Of a stretch of DNA of 64,000 bases, positions 51,167 through 60,378 are shown piece by piece. Position 1 is the stretch's first letter. The number at the start of each line of letters is the position of its first letter. This DNA comes from Nitrospirota bacterium. Its GTDB lineage: Bacteria > Nitrospirota > Thermodesulfovibrionia > Thermodesulfovibrionales > Dissulfurispiraceae. The stretch is from contig JAJYXI010000028.1 of the NCBI GenBank assembly GCA_021791055.1, forward strand, positions 1 through 64,000. Direction: 5' to 3'. The notes under the pieces were generated by a model that did not search any database, had not been told where the DNA came from, and worked only from the letters and a program-made list of their open reading frames with translations. The translations under genes and the position numbers were made by a program.

Positions 51167-52790
51167 TTTCAGCGCCCTCCTTTTCACCGGATTTTTGGGG
51201 AAGTGGTTCAAGCCTTAGATCTTGAGTTCTCTCCTTTTCTCCCTTCATCACAAGGGCATTGGCTACAAGCTCAGAAATTCCGGCCACTCCCACCCCTGGA
51301 ACCCAATAGTCCATTGAGGCTGAAAGAGTTGCCCTGTCAATAGCACAGATATTTGCAAGCATGTTCACACCGTGCTGCTCATGTACATATCTAACGGCAT
51401 TTGCCCTCGGGAAGCCGCCCCTCATTCTCAATTCCATATTTTCAGAGGCATTCAAACCGGTACCGCTTCCGCAGCAGAAGGTCTTTTCCCTTATTGTATT
51501 TTCGGGCATTTCATAGAAATGGTTGCAGACATTTTTGATGACATACCTCGGCTCCTCGAACATTCCCATTCCCCTCGAGGTATTGCAGGAGTCGTGGAAG
51601 GTGACCTTCAAGTGGTCGTTCCTGCCCGGGTCGAGCTTAAGCTTGCCGTGTCTGATCAAGTCAGCAGTAAATTCCGATATGTGGGTCATCTTTGTTGACT
51701 TTGCGTTATCGAACACTGTTCCTGTTATCGGAGACTTGGGCACCTCGAGAAAATCTGCAGGACCGTTCCATGTATCCATATACTGATGGAGAACCCTCCA
51801 CATATGGCCGCACTCGCCGCCCAGTATCCACTTTACACCCAATCTCTTGGCCTCGGCGTAAATCTTTGAATTGAGCCTTTTCGCCATCTCGTTTGATGTG
51901 AAGAATCCGAAGTTTCCTCCTTCAGACGCGTATGTACTCCATGTATAGTCGAGTCCTAACTCGTGGAAGAGCATCAGGTAACCCATTGCAGTATAGACGC
52001 CAGGTACGCCGAAGAGGTCTCCTGAAGGGGTGACAAACAATATCTCGGCGCCCTTTCTATTAAATGTAGGGTTGATTCTTATGCCTGTGAGGGTCTCTAT
52101 GTCATCGAGCATGAACTCGATATTGCTTTTGATGGTATGCGGCTCAAGACCGAGGTGGTTGCCCTTCATGTAACAGTTTGCGACAGGTCCTGCAATCCAG
52201 CCGAGCTGTAAGCCGAGGAGATTGGTAAGCTCCCTGCCTATCATTGTAATCTCTGCCTGGTCAATGCCGTAAGGACAGAACACAGAGCAGCGGCGGCATT
52301 CGGTGCATTGGTAGTAGTAATACCAGATCTCTTTCAATACATCCTCTGTCAGCTCCCTCGCACCAGCCGTCTTTCCGAATATTTTTCCTCCGGTGGTGAA
52401 ATATTTCCTGTACACCGACCTCAGAAGCTCTGCCCTGAGAACAGGCATATTTTTGGGATCGCCGGTGCCTAAATAGAAATGGCATTTATCTGCACATGCG
52501 CCGCACCTAACGCATATATCCATAAAGACATGGAATGAGCGGTATTTCTGGAGCCTTTCTTTTATGCCATTTATGACTGTCTCTTTCCAGTTTTCTGGGA
52601 GGTTCCAATTCTCATCGACCGGTTTCCATTCGTGGATATTCGGAAAGCCTACGGTCTCGAGATCCTTTGCCTTTGAAGGATGGCAATACATATGCTCCCT
52701 GATTTCAACTGGGGTATCCATCCAATCTGTCTTTGGTGTTTTAAAGTCAATTTTTAACAGTTCAGCAGGTTTTGCAGTAAACTTTGCCAT
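51159..52790 (-). CDS. dsrK: DsrK, HdrD-like iron-sulfur subunit
   Basis: CVRCGACADKCHFYLGTGDPKNMP, CTECRRCSVFCPYGID, HDSCNTSRGMGMFEEPRYVIKNVC...TFCCGSGTG. Confidence 0.96.
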   Translation of the reverse strand: MAKFTAKPAELLKIDFKTPKTDWMDTPVEIREHMYCHPSKAKDLETVGFPNIHEWKPVDENWNLPENWKETVINGIKERLQKYRSFHVFMDICVRCGACADKCHFYLGTGDPKNMPVLRAELLRSVYRKYFTTGGKIFGKTAGARELTEDVLKEIWYYYYQCTECRRCSVFCPYGIDQAEITMIGRELTNLLGLQLGWIAGPVANCYMKGNHLGLEPHTIKSNIEFMLDDIETLTGIRINPTFNRKGAEILFVTPSGDLFGVPGVYTAMGYLMLFHELGLDYTWSTYASEGGNFGFFTSNEMAKRLNSKIYAEAKRLGVKWILGGECGHMWRVLHQYMDTWNGPADFLEVPKSPITGTVFDNAKSTKMTHISEFTADLIRHGKLKLDPGRNDHLKVTFHDSCNTSRGMGMFEEPRYVIKNVCNHFYEMPENTIREKTFCCGSGTGLNASENMELRMRGGFPRANAVRYVHEQHGVNMLANICAIDRATLSASMDYWVPGVGVAGISELVANALVMKGEKERTQDLRLEPLPQKSGEKEGAENV

Positions 52791-52792
52791 AC

Positions 52793-53785
52793 TTACTCCT
52801 TTTCTACCGGTATTTCAGCCATTTTCATTTTATCCCTAAAATCTTCCTCGTACTCCTCGTATGTATGCACCTTTACAGGGTAATTCCATGGATTGACATG
52901 CCTGAACTCACGGCTGTTTCCGAGAAGGTTTCTCGTGGGGCTTAGGAAGACGCCACCCATGTGAACCAGTTTACTAAACGGGAAATATGCGAATAATGTG
53001 CTCACAAAGAGCAGATGAATATAGAATATAACACCTAACCCTTTTGGAATAACAGGATTAAAGCTCACCAACCCCATGGCAAGCTCCTTTACCCCCACAA
53101 TATCGGTTTTTAAGAAATATCTCATCAGCATCCCTGTGGTAGCAATCCCTATAATCAGGAAAAGCGGGAAATAGTCGGCTGATAGAGAGATATATCGCAC
53201 CTGCGGGATATATATCCTCCTCAGGAAGAGGAATGTTACGGCAGATAGAAGCACTACGCCGGTCATAAAAAACCTCGGCACGCCTATCTGCAGAAAGCCG
53301 TCAAAGGTCTCCAACAGATGCAGAAAAAACGGTGTTGGCTCTGCAAAAAGCCTTATATGTCTTAGTAAGACAATCAGGAAAGAGTAGTGAAATGCGATGC
53401 CAGCCAGCCAGAGCCATTTATCAGAGCCATAAACGAGTCTGGAGCTGTCTTTCATCTCGCCTTTCAGGTTTCGGAACAATGACCTGAATAAAAACACTTC
53501 CATGGCCATTCTGCCTACGACATGCAGTGTGCTTGACGGATTTTCGAGTTTATTCTGCTTGATCCACGGAAGAGATTTCTGCTGTCCGCATGTAGTTGTT
53601 ATGCAGAAGGGTACCGGCGACTTGGCCCATTTTAAAACACGGTATATAACCCCTATGATAAAGATAAAGACAGCAGCATAAGGGATGATGACTCCGAAAA
53701 GGAAGTGCAGACTTCCTCCGCTTACACCCACCATGGCAAGCAGGACAAGCGCTATTACTGCAACAAATGGAAACAAGATCTTCAT
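52793..53785 (-). CDS. dsrM: DsrM, NarI-like cytochrome b subunit
   Basis: Polytopic membrane protein with WLAGIAFHYSFLIVLLRHIRLF and IHLLFVSTLFAYFPFSKLVHMGG; directly upstream of dsrK. Confidence 0.92.
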   Translation of the reverse strand: MKILFPFVAVIALVLLAMVGVSGGSLHFLFGVIIPYAAVFIFIIGVIYRVLKWAKSPVPFCITTTCGQQKSLPWIKQNKLENPSSTLHVVGRMAMEVFLFRSLFRNLKGEMKDSSRLVYGSDKWLWLAGIAFHYSFLIVLLRHIRLFAEPTPFFLHLLETFDGFLQIGVPRFFMTGVVLLSAVTFLFLRRIYIPQVRYISLSADYFPLFLIIGIATTGMLMRYFLKTDIVGVKELAMGLVSFNPVIPKGLGVIFYIHLLFVSTLFAYFPFSKLVHMGGVFLSPTRNLLGNSREFRHVNPWNYPVKVHTYEEYEEDFRDKMKMAEIPVEKE

Positions 53786-54352
53786 CTACTCACCTCTTTC
53801 TAATTTATTGCCTTGTAAAACTTCTTCAAGGTCAATCTTGCGATACTGTGCCTCAAATATAAGGTTTGCCCTTTCCAACAGCTTGGAAGTCATATTCCTG
53901 AGCTCATTAGCCTTAAGGTCATAAATCTTTTCCCTGCATTTCATATATATATCGAAGGACAATAACATGAGATCATCCGCCCTGCGCTCAAATGCAAGCA
54001 GCTCATCAGCGAATTGAGATTCTTTGTTCTCGTTTATCAACTCTTCTCTGACAACTCTTTTTAGCTGGATAACAAAGGCAAGAGCCTGCGAAGGTGTGAA
54101 ATCCTGAATTGCCCTTATCCTGATAATATTATCAAGAAATGTTGATATTTTATCTGTATCGCCGCCGTTTAAAAGCTCTTCAAGGAGAGAATCCATTCCA
54201 TTGTAAATGGTGCTGCCTACCGGATTGGCAAATTGGTCTTTTTGTCTTTTTAGAAAGTTAGCAGTGTCTTGGGGATAAGTTTCCAGCACTGAATCAAACC
54301 ACTTTTTCAAGATGGTCTGTCTCTTTTTTAACAGGAGTTCATTCAGGTTCAT
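53786..54352 (-). CDS. RsbRD N-terminal domain-like protein
   Basis: LLLKKRQTILKKWFDSVLETYPQDTANFLKRQKDQFANPVGSTIYNGMDSLLEELLNG...; precedes dsrM. Confidence 0.75.
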   Translation of the reverse strand: MNLNELLLKKRQTILKKWFDSVLETYPQDTANFLKRQKDQFANPVGSTIYNGMDSLLEELLNGGDTDKISTFLDNIIRIRAIQDFTPSQALAFVIQLKRVVREELINENKESQFADELLAFERRADDLMLLSFDIYMKCREKIYDLKANELRNMTSKLLERANLIFEAQYRKIDLEEVLQGNKLERGE

Positions 54353-54508
54353 ATTCTGTAAGACGCCCCTCCTCCGCCTTCGAATAGATTATTTTTCTGC
54401 TGTACATCTGTCTGAATAGTTCAAGGCCTGAATTATTCAAGGCTGGTACCCCAAATGAATTTATTTTATTATCCATGGGGGGCACCAAACCTTAAACATT
54501 ATTTGTGA

Positions 54509-54844
54509 CTACACGCAACCTGTTGGTTTTGGAAGTCCTGCATATCTACATGCCTGTTTTGCAGGTCCGTCTGGGAAGAGCTCATAAAGGTATTTTGTGT
54601 TGCCTTTCTCCGGGCCCATTACCTTGGCGATCTCTTTTACGAGAATCTTTATCATTGGAGCGATCTGGTACTTTGCATAGTAGTCCCTCAGGAAGTTGAT
54701 GACCTCCCAATGGGCCTCTGTGAGATCCAGCCCATCTCCCTTTGCCATCTGCTCTCCGAGATCCTTTGTCCAGTCATCAAGGTTTACAAGATACCCATCC
54801 TCGTCCACCTCAATCTGTTTTCCCTGAAAATCAACTGTTGGCAT
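54509..54844 (-). CDS. dsrC: DsrC sulfur carrier
   Basis: TVDFQGKQIEVDEDGYLVNLDDWTKDLGEQMAKGDGLDLTEAHWEVINFLRDYY...; C-terminal ACRYAGLPKPTGCV with both conserved cysteines. Confidence 0.97.
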   Translation of the reverse strand: MPTVDFQGKQIEVDEDGYLVNLDDWTKDLGEQMAKGDGLDLTEAHWEVINFLRDYYAKYQIAPMIKILVKEIAKVMGPEKGNTKYLYELFPDGPAKQACRYAGLPKPTGCV

Positions 54845-54988
54845 TGTGCTACCTCCTTTCTCTGTTTTAATTTTGTTGAAGATTATACTACTATCGATGG
54901 TTTTTATTCAAAACAAAAGTGGTAAGAAAATAATATAGACTTATAAGCCAGGTCAAATAAAATAATATTATATATATATTTACTATTT

Positions 54989-56071
54989 TTATTTATTCTG
55001 TTTATTAACTATCTTATTTATTGCTTCTTTAACTATTTCGCTAACCGTCTTCTTTATCAGCTCTCCATCATGATAAAAATTTATTGTGCTGGCATCGTTT
55101 ACAAGGCTGCTTATATCCTCCGAAAGGCTCTTCTCTCCCAGGATTCCGACAACCCATGCGGTATGTCCCCTGACAGAAGGATTGCTGTCCTTTATCATTA
55201 GCTGCAAATCTTTTAATATAAATTTAACAAGGTCCGGCCTGACAGAAGCTATCCGCCCCATTGCCCATATTACGCCAGCCCTGAACATCTCTTCATCACG
55301 GAAAGACCATACTATGGGAATAATATCGCTGAATTCATCGGGATTGTTTCTGATTATCTCACCCAGCATCTCTGCAGCGCTCCAGCCGATACCGCCTGAC
55401 TCCTCTCCCATAGACCATAACAGCCTTCTTATCGTATCCCTGATAACATCGATTCTGCCTCTGGCCTGCCCAATGGAAAATTCGCCTGCCACTACCCCCA
55501 TAGCCTCTATAGCCCTCCAGCTTATGACATCATCTTTGTCATATGCCAGAGAGATAATGCGCCTTATCACGCCTTTATCATTCTTTGCTATCTCTGCAAT
55601 TTCATTATACGAGCGGGTCTTCAGAAGATCCCCGATTCTGCCCTTCAAATCACCCTTTTTATTCGTCTGCCCTGTCTCTACAGCTATTTTTGAATTCATG
55701 TCATTATAAGCCTTTGTCTCAATGCCCTGAGATTGTATCATAGCAGGCCCCTCGAGCTTTACGAAAACAAGCCTTCCCCCCGCTTCACCCATGCCTGTTG
55801 AATAAAGCCTCATATGGTTTTTAAAGTCATACTCCATATCCTCGGCCTGATAATCCACACCTTCTCCGATAAGGTCTATATCCCAGTCTCCCTTTGCCAT
55901 TGCGAGTGCCTCCATGTAAGCCTCGCCGGTGTTATGACCTGTAGGGTCGCACACATAAACTGCACCGCAGTCGCATTTCCCGCTTAGCACTTCACCAAAC
56001 TCCGTCCTCGTTTCCTCTGGACGGGCAACATAACGCCCGCAAAACGGACATTCAGGCGGATACTTGTTCAT
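54989..56071 (-). CDS. zinc-ribbon plus HEAT-repeat protein in the dsr locus
   Basis: CPFCGRYVARPEETRTEFGEVLSGKCDCGAVYVCD, then repeated Arg/Trp-rich HEAT-like helices (ISWRAIEAMGVVAGEF, GWSAAEMLGEII, RAGVIWAMGRIA, VRGHTAWVVGILGE). Confidence 0.8.
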   Translation of the reverse strand: MNKYPPECPFCGRYVARPEETRTEFGEVLSGKCDCGAVYVCDPTGHNTGEAYMEALAMAKGDWDIDLIGEGVDYQAEDMEYDFKNHMRLYSTGMGEAGGRLVFVKLEGPAMIQSQGIETKAYNDMNSKIAVETGQTNKKGDLKGRIGDLLKTRSYNEIAEIAKNDKGVIRRIISLAYDKDDVISWRAIEAMGVVAGEFSIGQARGRIDVIRDTIRRLLWSMGEESGGIGWSAAEMLGEIIRNNPDEFSDIIPIVWSFRDEEMFRAGVIWAMGRIASVRPDLVKFILKDLQLMIKDSNPSVRGHTAWVVGILGEKSLSEDISSLVNDASTINFYHDGELIKKTVSEIVKEAINKIVNKQNK

Positions 56072-56072
56072 T

Positions 56073-57476
56073 TTATTTTCTAAACTCCTTTGCCTTATTT
56101 ATGAGCCCTCTCACCCATTCTTCTGCACCGAGAGCATGGATGTGTGTATATGTGGCAAAAACATTTTTATAACAAATTCCATCCGTCTTATCCTTTATTC
56201 CATGTCCCCTCTTCATTCTAAAGGCTGTATAAACCTCCCCTTGCCCCCCCTTGATAAGGGGAGAAGGAGGGGGAGTGGCAACAGCCGAATAATGAAATTC
56301 ATGACCGTGAAGCACGGTTCCAACGGGATAAAAGGGATTCTCACGCTCGACCTCGACAATGGTATATCCGTGGGCCTGGGGCTTGCTTTTCATCTCAAAT
56401 ATGATGGGGAAAATACCCACCATGGGATATTTCTTGTCATCGACTATAATGGAGTCACCCAGGAACATGAGCCCTCCGCATTCAGCATAAATGGGGAGTC
56501 CGTTTCCCGCTGCACTGCGCACTGAATCTCTGAAGCTCATATTCTCTGCAAGCCTTAATGCATTTGTCTCAGGAAAGCCACCTCCTATGTAAAGGGCATC
56601 AATATCGGGCAGGCTGCTGTCTGAAAGGGCATTTATCTCCACAATCTCAGCACCGTTCTTTTCCAGTTCCTCAATGTTTTCAGGATAATAAAACTGGAAT
56701 GCCGAATCCCTGATGACGCCGATCCTTACAGTAATCCCCCCATTCCCCCCTTTAATAAAGGGGGGTAAGGGGGGATTTAATGGCTCTGCCTGCATTGCGA
56801 TATTCAGGATTTTGTCAAGGTCGAGGTATTTCCTTGCAATCTCTTCCACGAATGAGATTGCATTTTCTGTATCATGATGCTCATGGTATGGTGTTAAGCC
56901 CATATGGCGCTCCGGGAATTCGCCCGAATGCAATCTCGGTATGGCGCCGAGCACAGGCAACGAGCAATATTTTTCTATGGATGCACGCACCACCGATTCA
57001 TGGCGACTGCCCGCCACCTGATTCAAAACAACTCCCTTTATATTCACATCCTTGTCGAGATTCATGCAGCCCAGTACTACGGCTGCGGATGTCCTTGTCA
57101 TCTTTGTACAGTCAACAATCAGTATGACAGGTGATTTTAAGAGTTTTGCGAGCTCTGCAGTGCTGTATGAGCCTTCTATATCCATACCGTCATACAGACC
57201 CCTGTTGCCCTCTATAATTGCTATATCGCCTCTAAAATGGGAAATAAAGGAATCCAGCACCTTTTCCTTTGAGATAAGGAAGGGGTCGAGGTTGTAACAT
57301 GGATTTTTAGCAGCAATGGACATCCATCCTGCGTCTATGAAGTCAGGCCCCTTTTTAAATGGAATGACCTTCAGCCCTTTCTGTGACCTTAATGCTGCAA
57401 TTACGCCGAGGGAGAGGGTTGTTTTTCCGCTTCCGCCCCTGACGCCGGCAATAACCAATCGGGGGTAATTATTCAT
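56073..57476 (-). CDS. dsrN: DsrN, cobyrinate a,c-diamide synthase-like amidase (probable siroheme amidation)
   Basis: VIAGVRGGSGKTTLSLGVIAAL...KKGPDFIDAGWMS, YAECGGLMFLGDS, GHEFHYSAV; lies between dsrD and the HEAT gene. Second CbiA paralogue in the window. Two GC-run palindromes in-frame. Confidence 0.9.
   Translation of the reverse strand: MNNYPRLVIAGVRGGSGKTTLSLGVIAALRSQKGLKVIPFKKGPDFIDAGWMSIAAKNPCYNLDPFLISKEKVLDSFISHFRGDIAIIEGNRGLYDGMDIEGSYSTAELAKLLKSPVILIVDCTKMTRTSAAVVLGCMNLDKDVNIKGVVLNQVAGSRHESVVRASIEKYCSLPVLGAIPRLHSGEFPERHMGLTPYHEHHDTENAISFVEEIARKYLDLDKILNIAMQAEPLNPPLPPFIKGGNGGITVRIGVIRDSAFQFYYPENIEELEKNGAEIVEINALSDSSLPDIDALYIGGGFPETNALRLAENMSFRDSVRSAAGNGLPIYAECGGLMFLGDSIIVDDKKYPMVGIFPIIFEMKSKPQAHGYTIVEVERENPFYPVGTVLHGHEFHYSAVATPPPSPLIKGGQGEVYTAFRMKRGHGIKDKTDGICYKNVFATYTHIHALGAEEWVRGLINKAKEFRK
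56233..56275. repeat. GC-run palindrome copy 5 (inside dsrN)
   Basis: ACCTCCCCTTGCCCCCCCTTGATAAGGGGAGAAGGAGGGGGAGT (ends approximate); minus strand encodes TPPPSPLIKGGQGEV. Confidence 0.85.
56734..56776. repeat. GC-run palindrome copy 6 (inside dsrN)
   Basis: ATCCCCCCATTCCCCCCTTTAATAAAGGGGGGTAAGGGGGGAT; minus strand encodes NPPLPPFIKGGNGGI. Confidence 0.95.
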
Positions 57477-57609
57477 AAGTTTTTTTATTATACTCTATAA
57501 GACTTAAAATTAAGTATCGTTTGCTGCGAAACAACTAATCTGTAAAAATAAAAAGGCAGCTCCCACTTTTTTGTGGACTGCCTTTAAAATTGAAATAATA
57601 AGTAATCTA

Positions 57610-57825
57610 TTATTTGGGGGGGATCTCTACAAAACTGCCGCCAAAGTATGTATAAATAAGCTTGCCTTCGTCTATTAAATCTCTTAACGCATCCTTCACC
57701 TCATCCCTTGAAATGCCTGCTTCGGCAGAGATTGTCTTCTGAATATCGCTTGATTTGAGTTTCTTTTTCCCCGTGGACTTTTCTACCAATTCGTAAATCT
57801 TTTTCTTTACTTCTTCCTTTTCCAT
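57610..57825 (-). CDS. dsrD: DsrD
   Basis: 71 aa winged-helix-type, KKKIYELVEKSTGKKKLKSSDIQKTISAEAGISRDEVKDALRDLIDEGKLIYTYFGGSFVEIPPK, directly after dsrAB. Confidence 0.93.
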   Translation of the reverse strand: MEKEEVKKKIYELVEKSTGKKKLKSSDIQKTISAEAGISRDEVKDALRDLIDEGKLIYTYFGGSFVEIPPK

Positions 57826-57838
57826 CTTGCACCCCTTT

Positions 57839-57907
57839 CAGTGATTGGTGTCAGTGATTAGTGTCAGTCTGTTTTTTCACTGACACCGTTCACTGACACT
57901 GTCACTA
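57839..57907. repeat. opposed short tandem repeats forming an inverted repeat between dsrB and dsrD
   Basis: CAGTGATTGGTGTCAGTGATTAGTGTCAGTC-TGTTTTTT-CACTGACACCGTTCACTGACACTGTCAC. Confidence 0.85.
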
Positions 57908-57915
57908 TTAAATTT

Positions 57916-58986
57916 TTACCACTTAAATGTTGCTGCTGTTCTGAACGTCTCCCTTGCAATAACAAAGTCATCAATGTGCTGGAAGGTGAACGGCAATCCT
58001 GTAACCTTGAAGAACTTCTCCCAGCCTATCCTCTCGATCCATTCGCCGACCCTTTCATGCTTCTTGGCGTCTGCAACATAGGCGTCAAGGATCTTCCTCA
58101 CTGCTGCAGTAACCTCAGGCCATCTTGGAGGGTTGTTCTTGATAAAAGGAATGGCCAGCTTTGAGAACTTGGGATTGCTTCTGAGGTTTCCTACCTTACC
58201 GCCTACCACAATTGCAACACCGTCATACTCGGGGTCGTGAATTTCAATCGGAGGGCACACGGTAAAGCAGTTACCGCAGTACATACATTTATCCGCATTG
58301 ATCTTCACGCTCTTCTTTGAAGGCTCAGGGCTTATTGCGCCTGTAGGACATGCGCCTATTGTTGAAGGGACTTCGCACATGTTCTTAACCTTGTCATGAT
58401 CAATTGTCGGAACCTTCCTGTGGATGGCAACAACGGCAATATCGGAGCAATGAACGGCACCGCACATATTAACGCAGCATGCAACAGCCATTCTTACCTT
58501 ATTCGGCAAGGTTTTTGTGGTGAAGTAGTCGGCAAACTCATCCATCAATACCTTGACAATGCCCGATGCGTCGGACGCTGCTGAATGGCAGTGAATCCAT
58601 CCCTGTGTGTGAACGATATTGCTTATCATGTTGCCGATACCGCCAACCATGTATTTTTTATCTTTGAGCTCTTTCTGTAACGGCTCAAGATTCTTCTCAT
58701 CGGAGACAAGAAACTCCACATTGTTCCTTGTTGTGAATCTGATATAGCCTCCGCAGTATTTCTCGGCAATGGCAGACATATCCCTTATGGTATCTGTGCT
58801 GAGGAGTCTTGGAGATGCTACTCTCACAGACCAAATCTTATCACCGCTGTTTGATACATGCACCATAACGCCGGGATTGATGATCTCATGATATTTCCAG
58901 TTTCCATAGTTTTTCTGGATTACCGGAGGTAAAAAATCCTTATAATGAGGCGGGCCTATATCTGTTTTTCTCTGTGGTAATGCCAT
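57916..58986 (-). CDS. dsrB: dissimilatory sulfite reductase beta subunit
   Basis: [59 protein letters not shown]. Confidence 0.98.
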   Translation of the reverse strand: MALPQRKTDIGPPHYKDFLPPVIQKNYGNWKYHEIINPGVMVHVSNSGDKIWSVRVASPRLLSTDTIRDMSAIAEKYCGGYIRFTTRNNVEFLVSDEKNLEPLQKELKDKKYMVGGIGNMISNIVHTQGWIHCHSAASDASGIVKVLMDEFADYFTTKTLPNKVRMAVACCVNMCGAVHCSDIAVVAIHRKVPTIDHDKVKNMCEVPSTIGACPTGAISPEPSKKSVKINADKCMYCGNCFTVCPPIEIHDPEYDGVAIVVGGKVGNLRSNPKFSKLAIPFIKNNPPRWPEVTAAVRKILDAYVADAKKHERVGEWIERIGWEKFFKVTGLPFTFQHIDDFVIARETFRTAATFKW

Positions 58987-59019
58987 AACTTTCCTCCTTA
59001 TATTTAATGTTTTTAATGT

Positions 59020-60252
59020 TTATTTCTGCAAATCTGCTTCTGTCCAGAAGAAGAATGGGTCTCTTCTCGGCTCTTTTATCTGCTGAGGCTGAGGCTCAAC
59101 ACCGATAAACTCGAGGAACTCCCTCATTCCCTTTCTGATAATAAGCTCGCCGATCCTCTCCCTGTTCTTTCCGTACTCATCCCAGAACTCCCACATCTTC
59201 CTGATAAGGTCTTTAAACTCATCATATGGCGGCTCCATCTTTATGAATGGGACGATTACCCATGAGAGTGTTGCACCGATAACAAACGGCGCCTTGCTGC
59301 CGATAAGGATTGTTGCGCCCTTCTCGCCGGTCGGCTTCAATGCCTTTGTCATCTTTGCGATACAGTGCATACACCTTATGCAGTCGGCATCATTAATCTT
59401 TAATTCCTTTCCGTCATAGCTCATGCACTTGCTGGGGCACATATTCACAATCTCTTCCTGAATATTCATGCCCTTCTTTGCATAATTTGCAACCTCTGCC
59501 TGATCGACTGCTATATTGCCTTTCCATGTGCCTATAATTGAGCAGTCTGCACGGGCGATGGATGCGATACAGTCAACTGCGCATCCTGCTGTCTTGAATT
59601 TAAACTTATACGGGAATGCAGGCCTGTGCATCTCGTCCTGCCACTCCTGTGTTATGCTGTATGTAATATCGAGAGTATCTATATTTGCCCATTCACACCT
59701 TGCAGGGCCGACGCAGCAGCTTGGCGTCCTCAAAGCAGAGCCTGAACCTCCAAGGTCCCAGCCGCGTGATGAGAACTCTGCAAATATCGGCTCAAGATTT
59801 TCGGTGTTTGTTCCGAGGAGAACAAGGTCTCCGGTAGAGCCGTGAAGGTTTGTAAGACCGCTTCCATATTTATCCCAGATATCGCACATCTCATTAAGGA
59901 ACTTGGATGTGTAGAAAAAACCTGAGATGGAGTTGATTCTCACAGTATGGAAATTTGCAACATTGGGGAATTCATCAGGAAGGGATGAATACCTTCCTAT
60001 AACACCTGAACCATAACCGCGAACACCGACTATACCGCCATGCTTCCAGTAACCGCGCTTGTCCCTGTAAGACTTCTCAAGCTGTCCAAGCTCGTCGGCA
60101 GCCATATCGCTTCTTGCAGCCGCTTTCTTGATTTCTGTTACAAAACTTGGGAATGGACCTTTTTCCAGCTCGTCCAACAGCGGAGTCTCATACTTCTTTG
60201 GCATAAAATCCTCCTCTTTATTTGATTTTGAAAGGCTTAAAAGATTCACCAA
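59020..60252 (-). CDS. dsrA: dissimilatory sulfite reductase alpha subunit
   Basis: ETPLLDELEKGPFPSFVTEIK, GGSGSALRTPSCCVGPARCEWANIDT, CAVDCIASIARADCSIIGTWKG, CIRCMHCI. Likely start MPKKYETP at 60204. Confidence 0.98.
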   Translation of the reverse strand: MVNLLSLSKSNKEEDFMPKKYETPLLDELEKGPFPSFVTEIKKAAARSDMAADELGQLEKSYRDKRGYWKHGGIVGVRGYGSGVIGRYSSLPDEFPNVANFHTVRINSISGFFYTSKFLNEMCDIWDKYGSGLTNLHGSTGDLVLLGTNTENLEPIFAEFSSRGWDLGGSGSALRTPSCCVGPARCEWANIDTLDITYSITQEWQDEMHRPAFPYKFKFKTAGCAVDCIASIARADCSIIGTWKGNIAVDQAEVANYAKKGMNIQEEIVNMCPSKCMSYDGKELKINDADCIRCMHCIAKMTKALKPTGEKGATILIGSKAPFVIGATLSWVIVPFIKMEPPYDEFKDLIRKMWEFWDEYGKNRERIGELIIRKGMREFLEFIGVEPQPQQIKEPRRDPFFFWTEADLQK

Positions 60253-60378
60253 AAAGGCAATACAGGCTAATATAGAAATATAAAAATCGTCAAATAAAAA
60301 AATCTTATTACTATATTAGCTTTATTTTAAACTTTAGCTTGACCGTTTTGATGTCTCCTGCGTAAAATGAAGGGTATT

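Noticed and set aside
57916-60252. Assimilatory or anaerobic (asr-type) sulfite reductase
   Set aside because: DsrA and DsrB are separate, with full dsrC, dsrD, dsrN and dsrMKJOP context, so dissimilatory.
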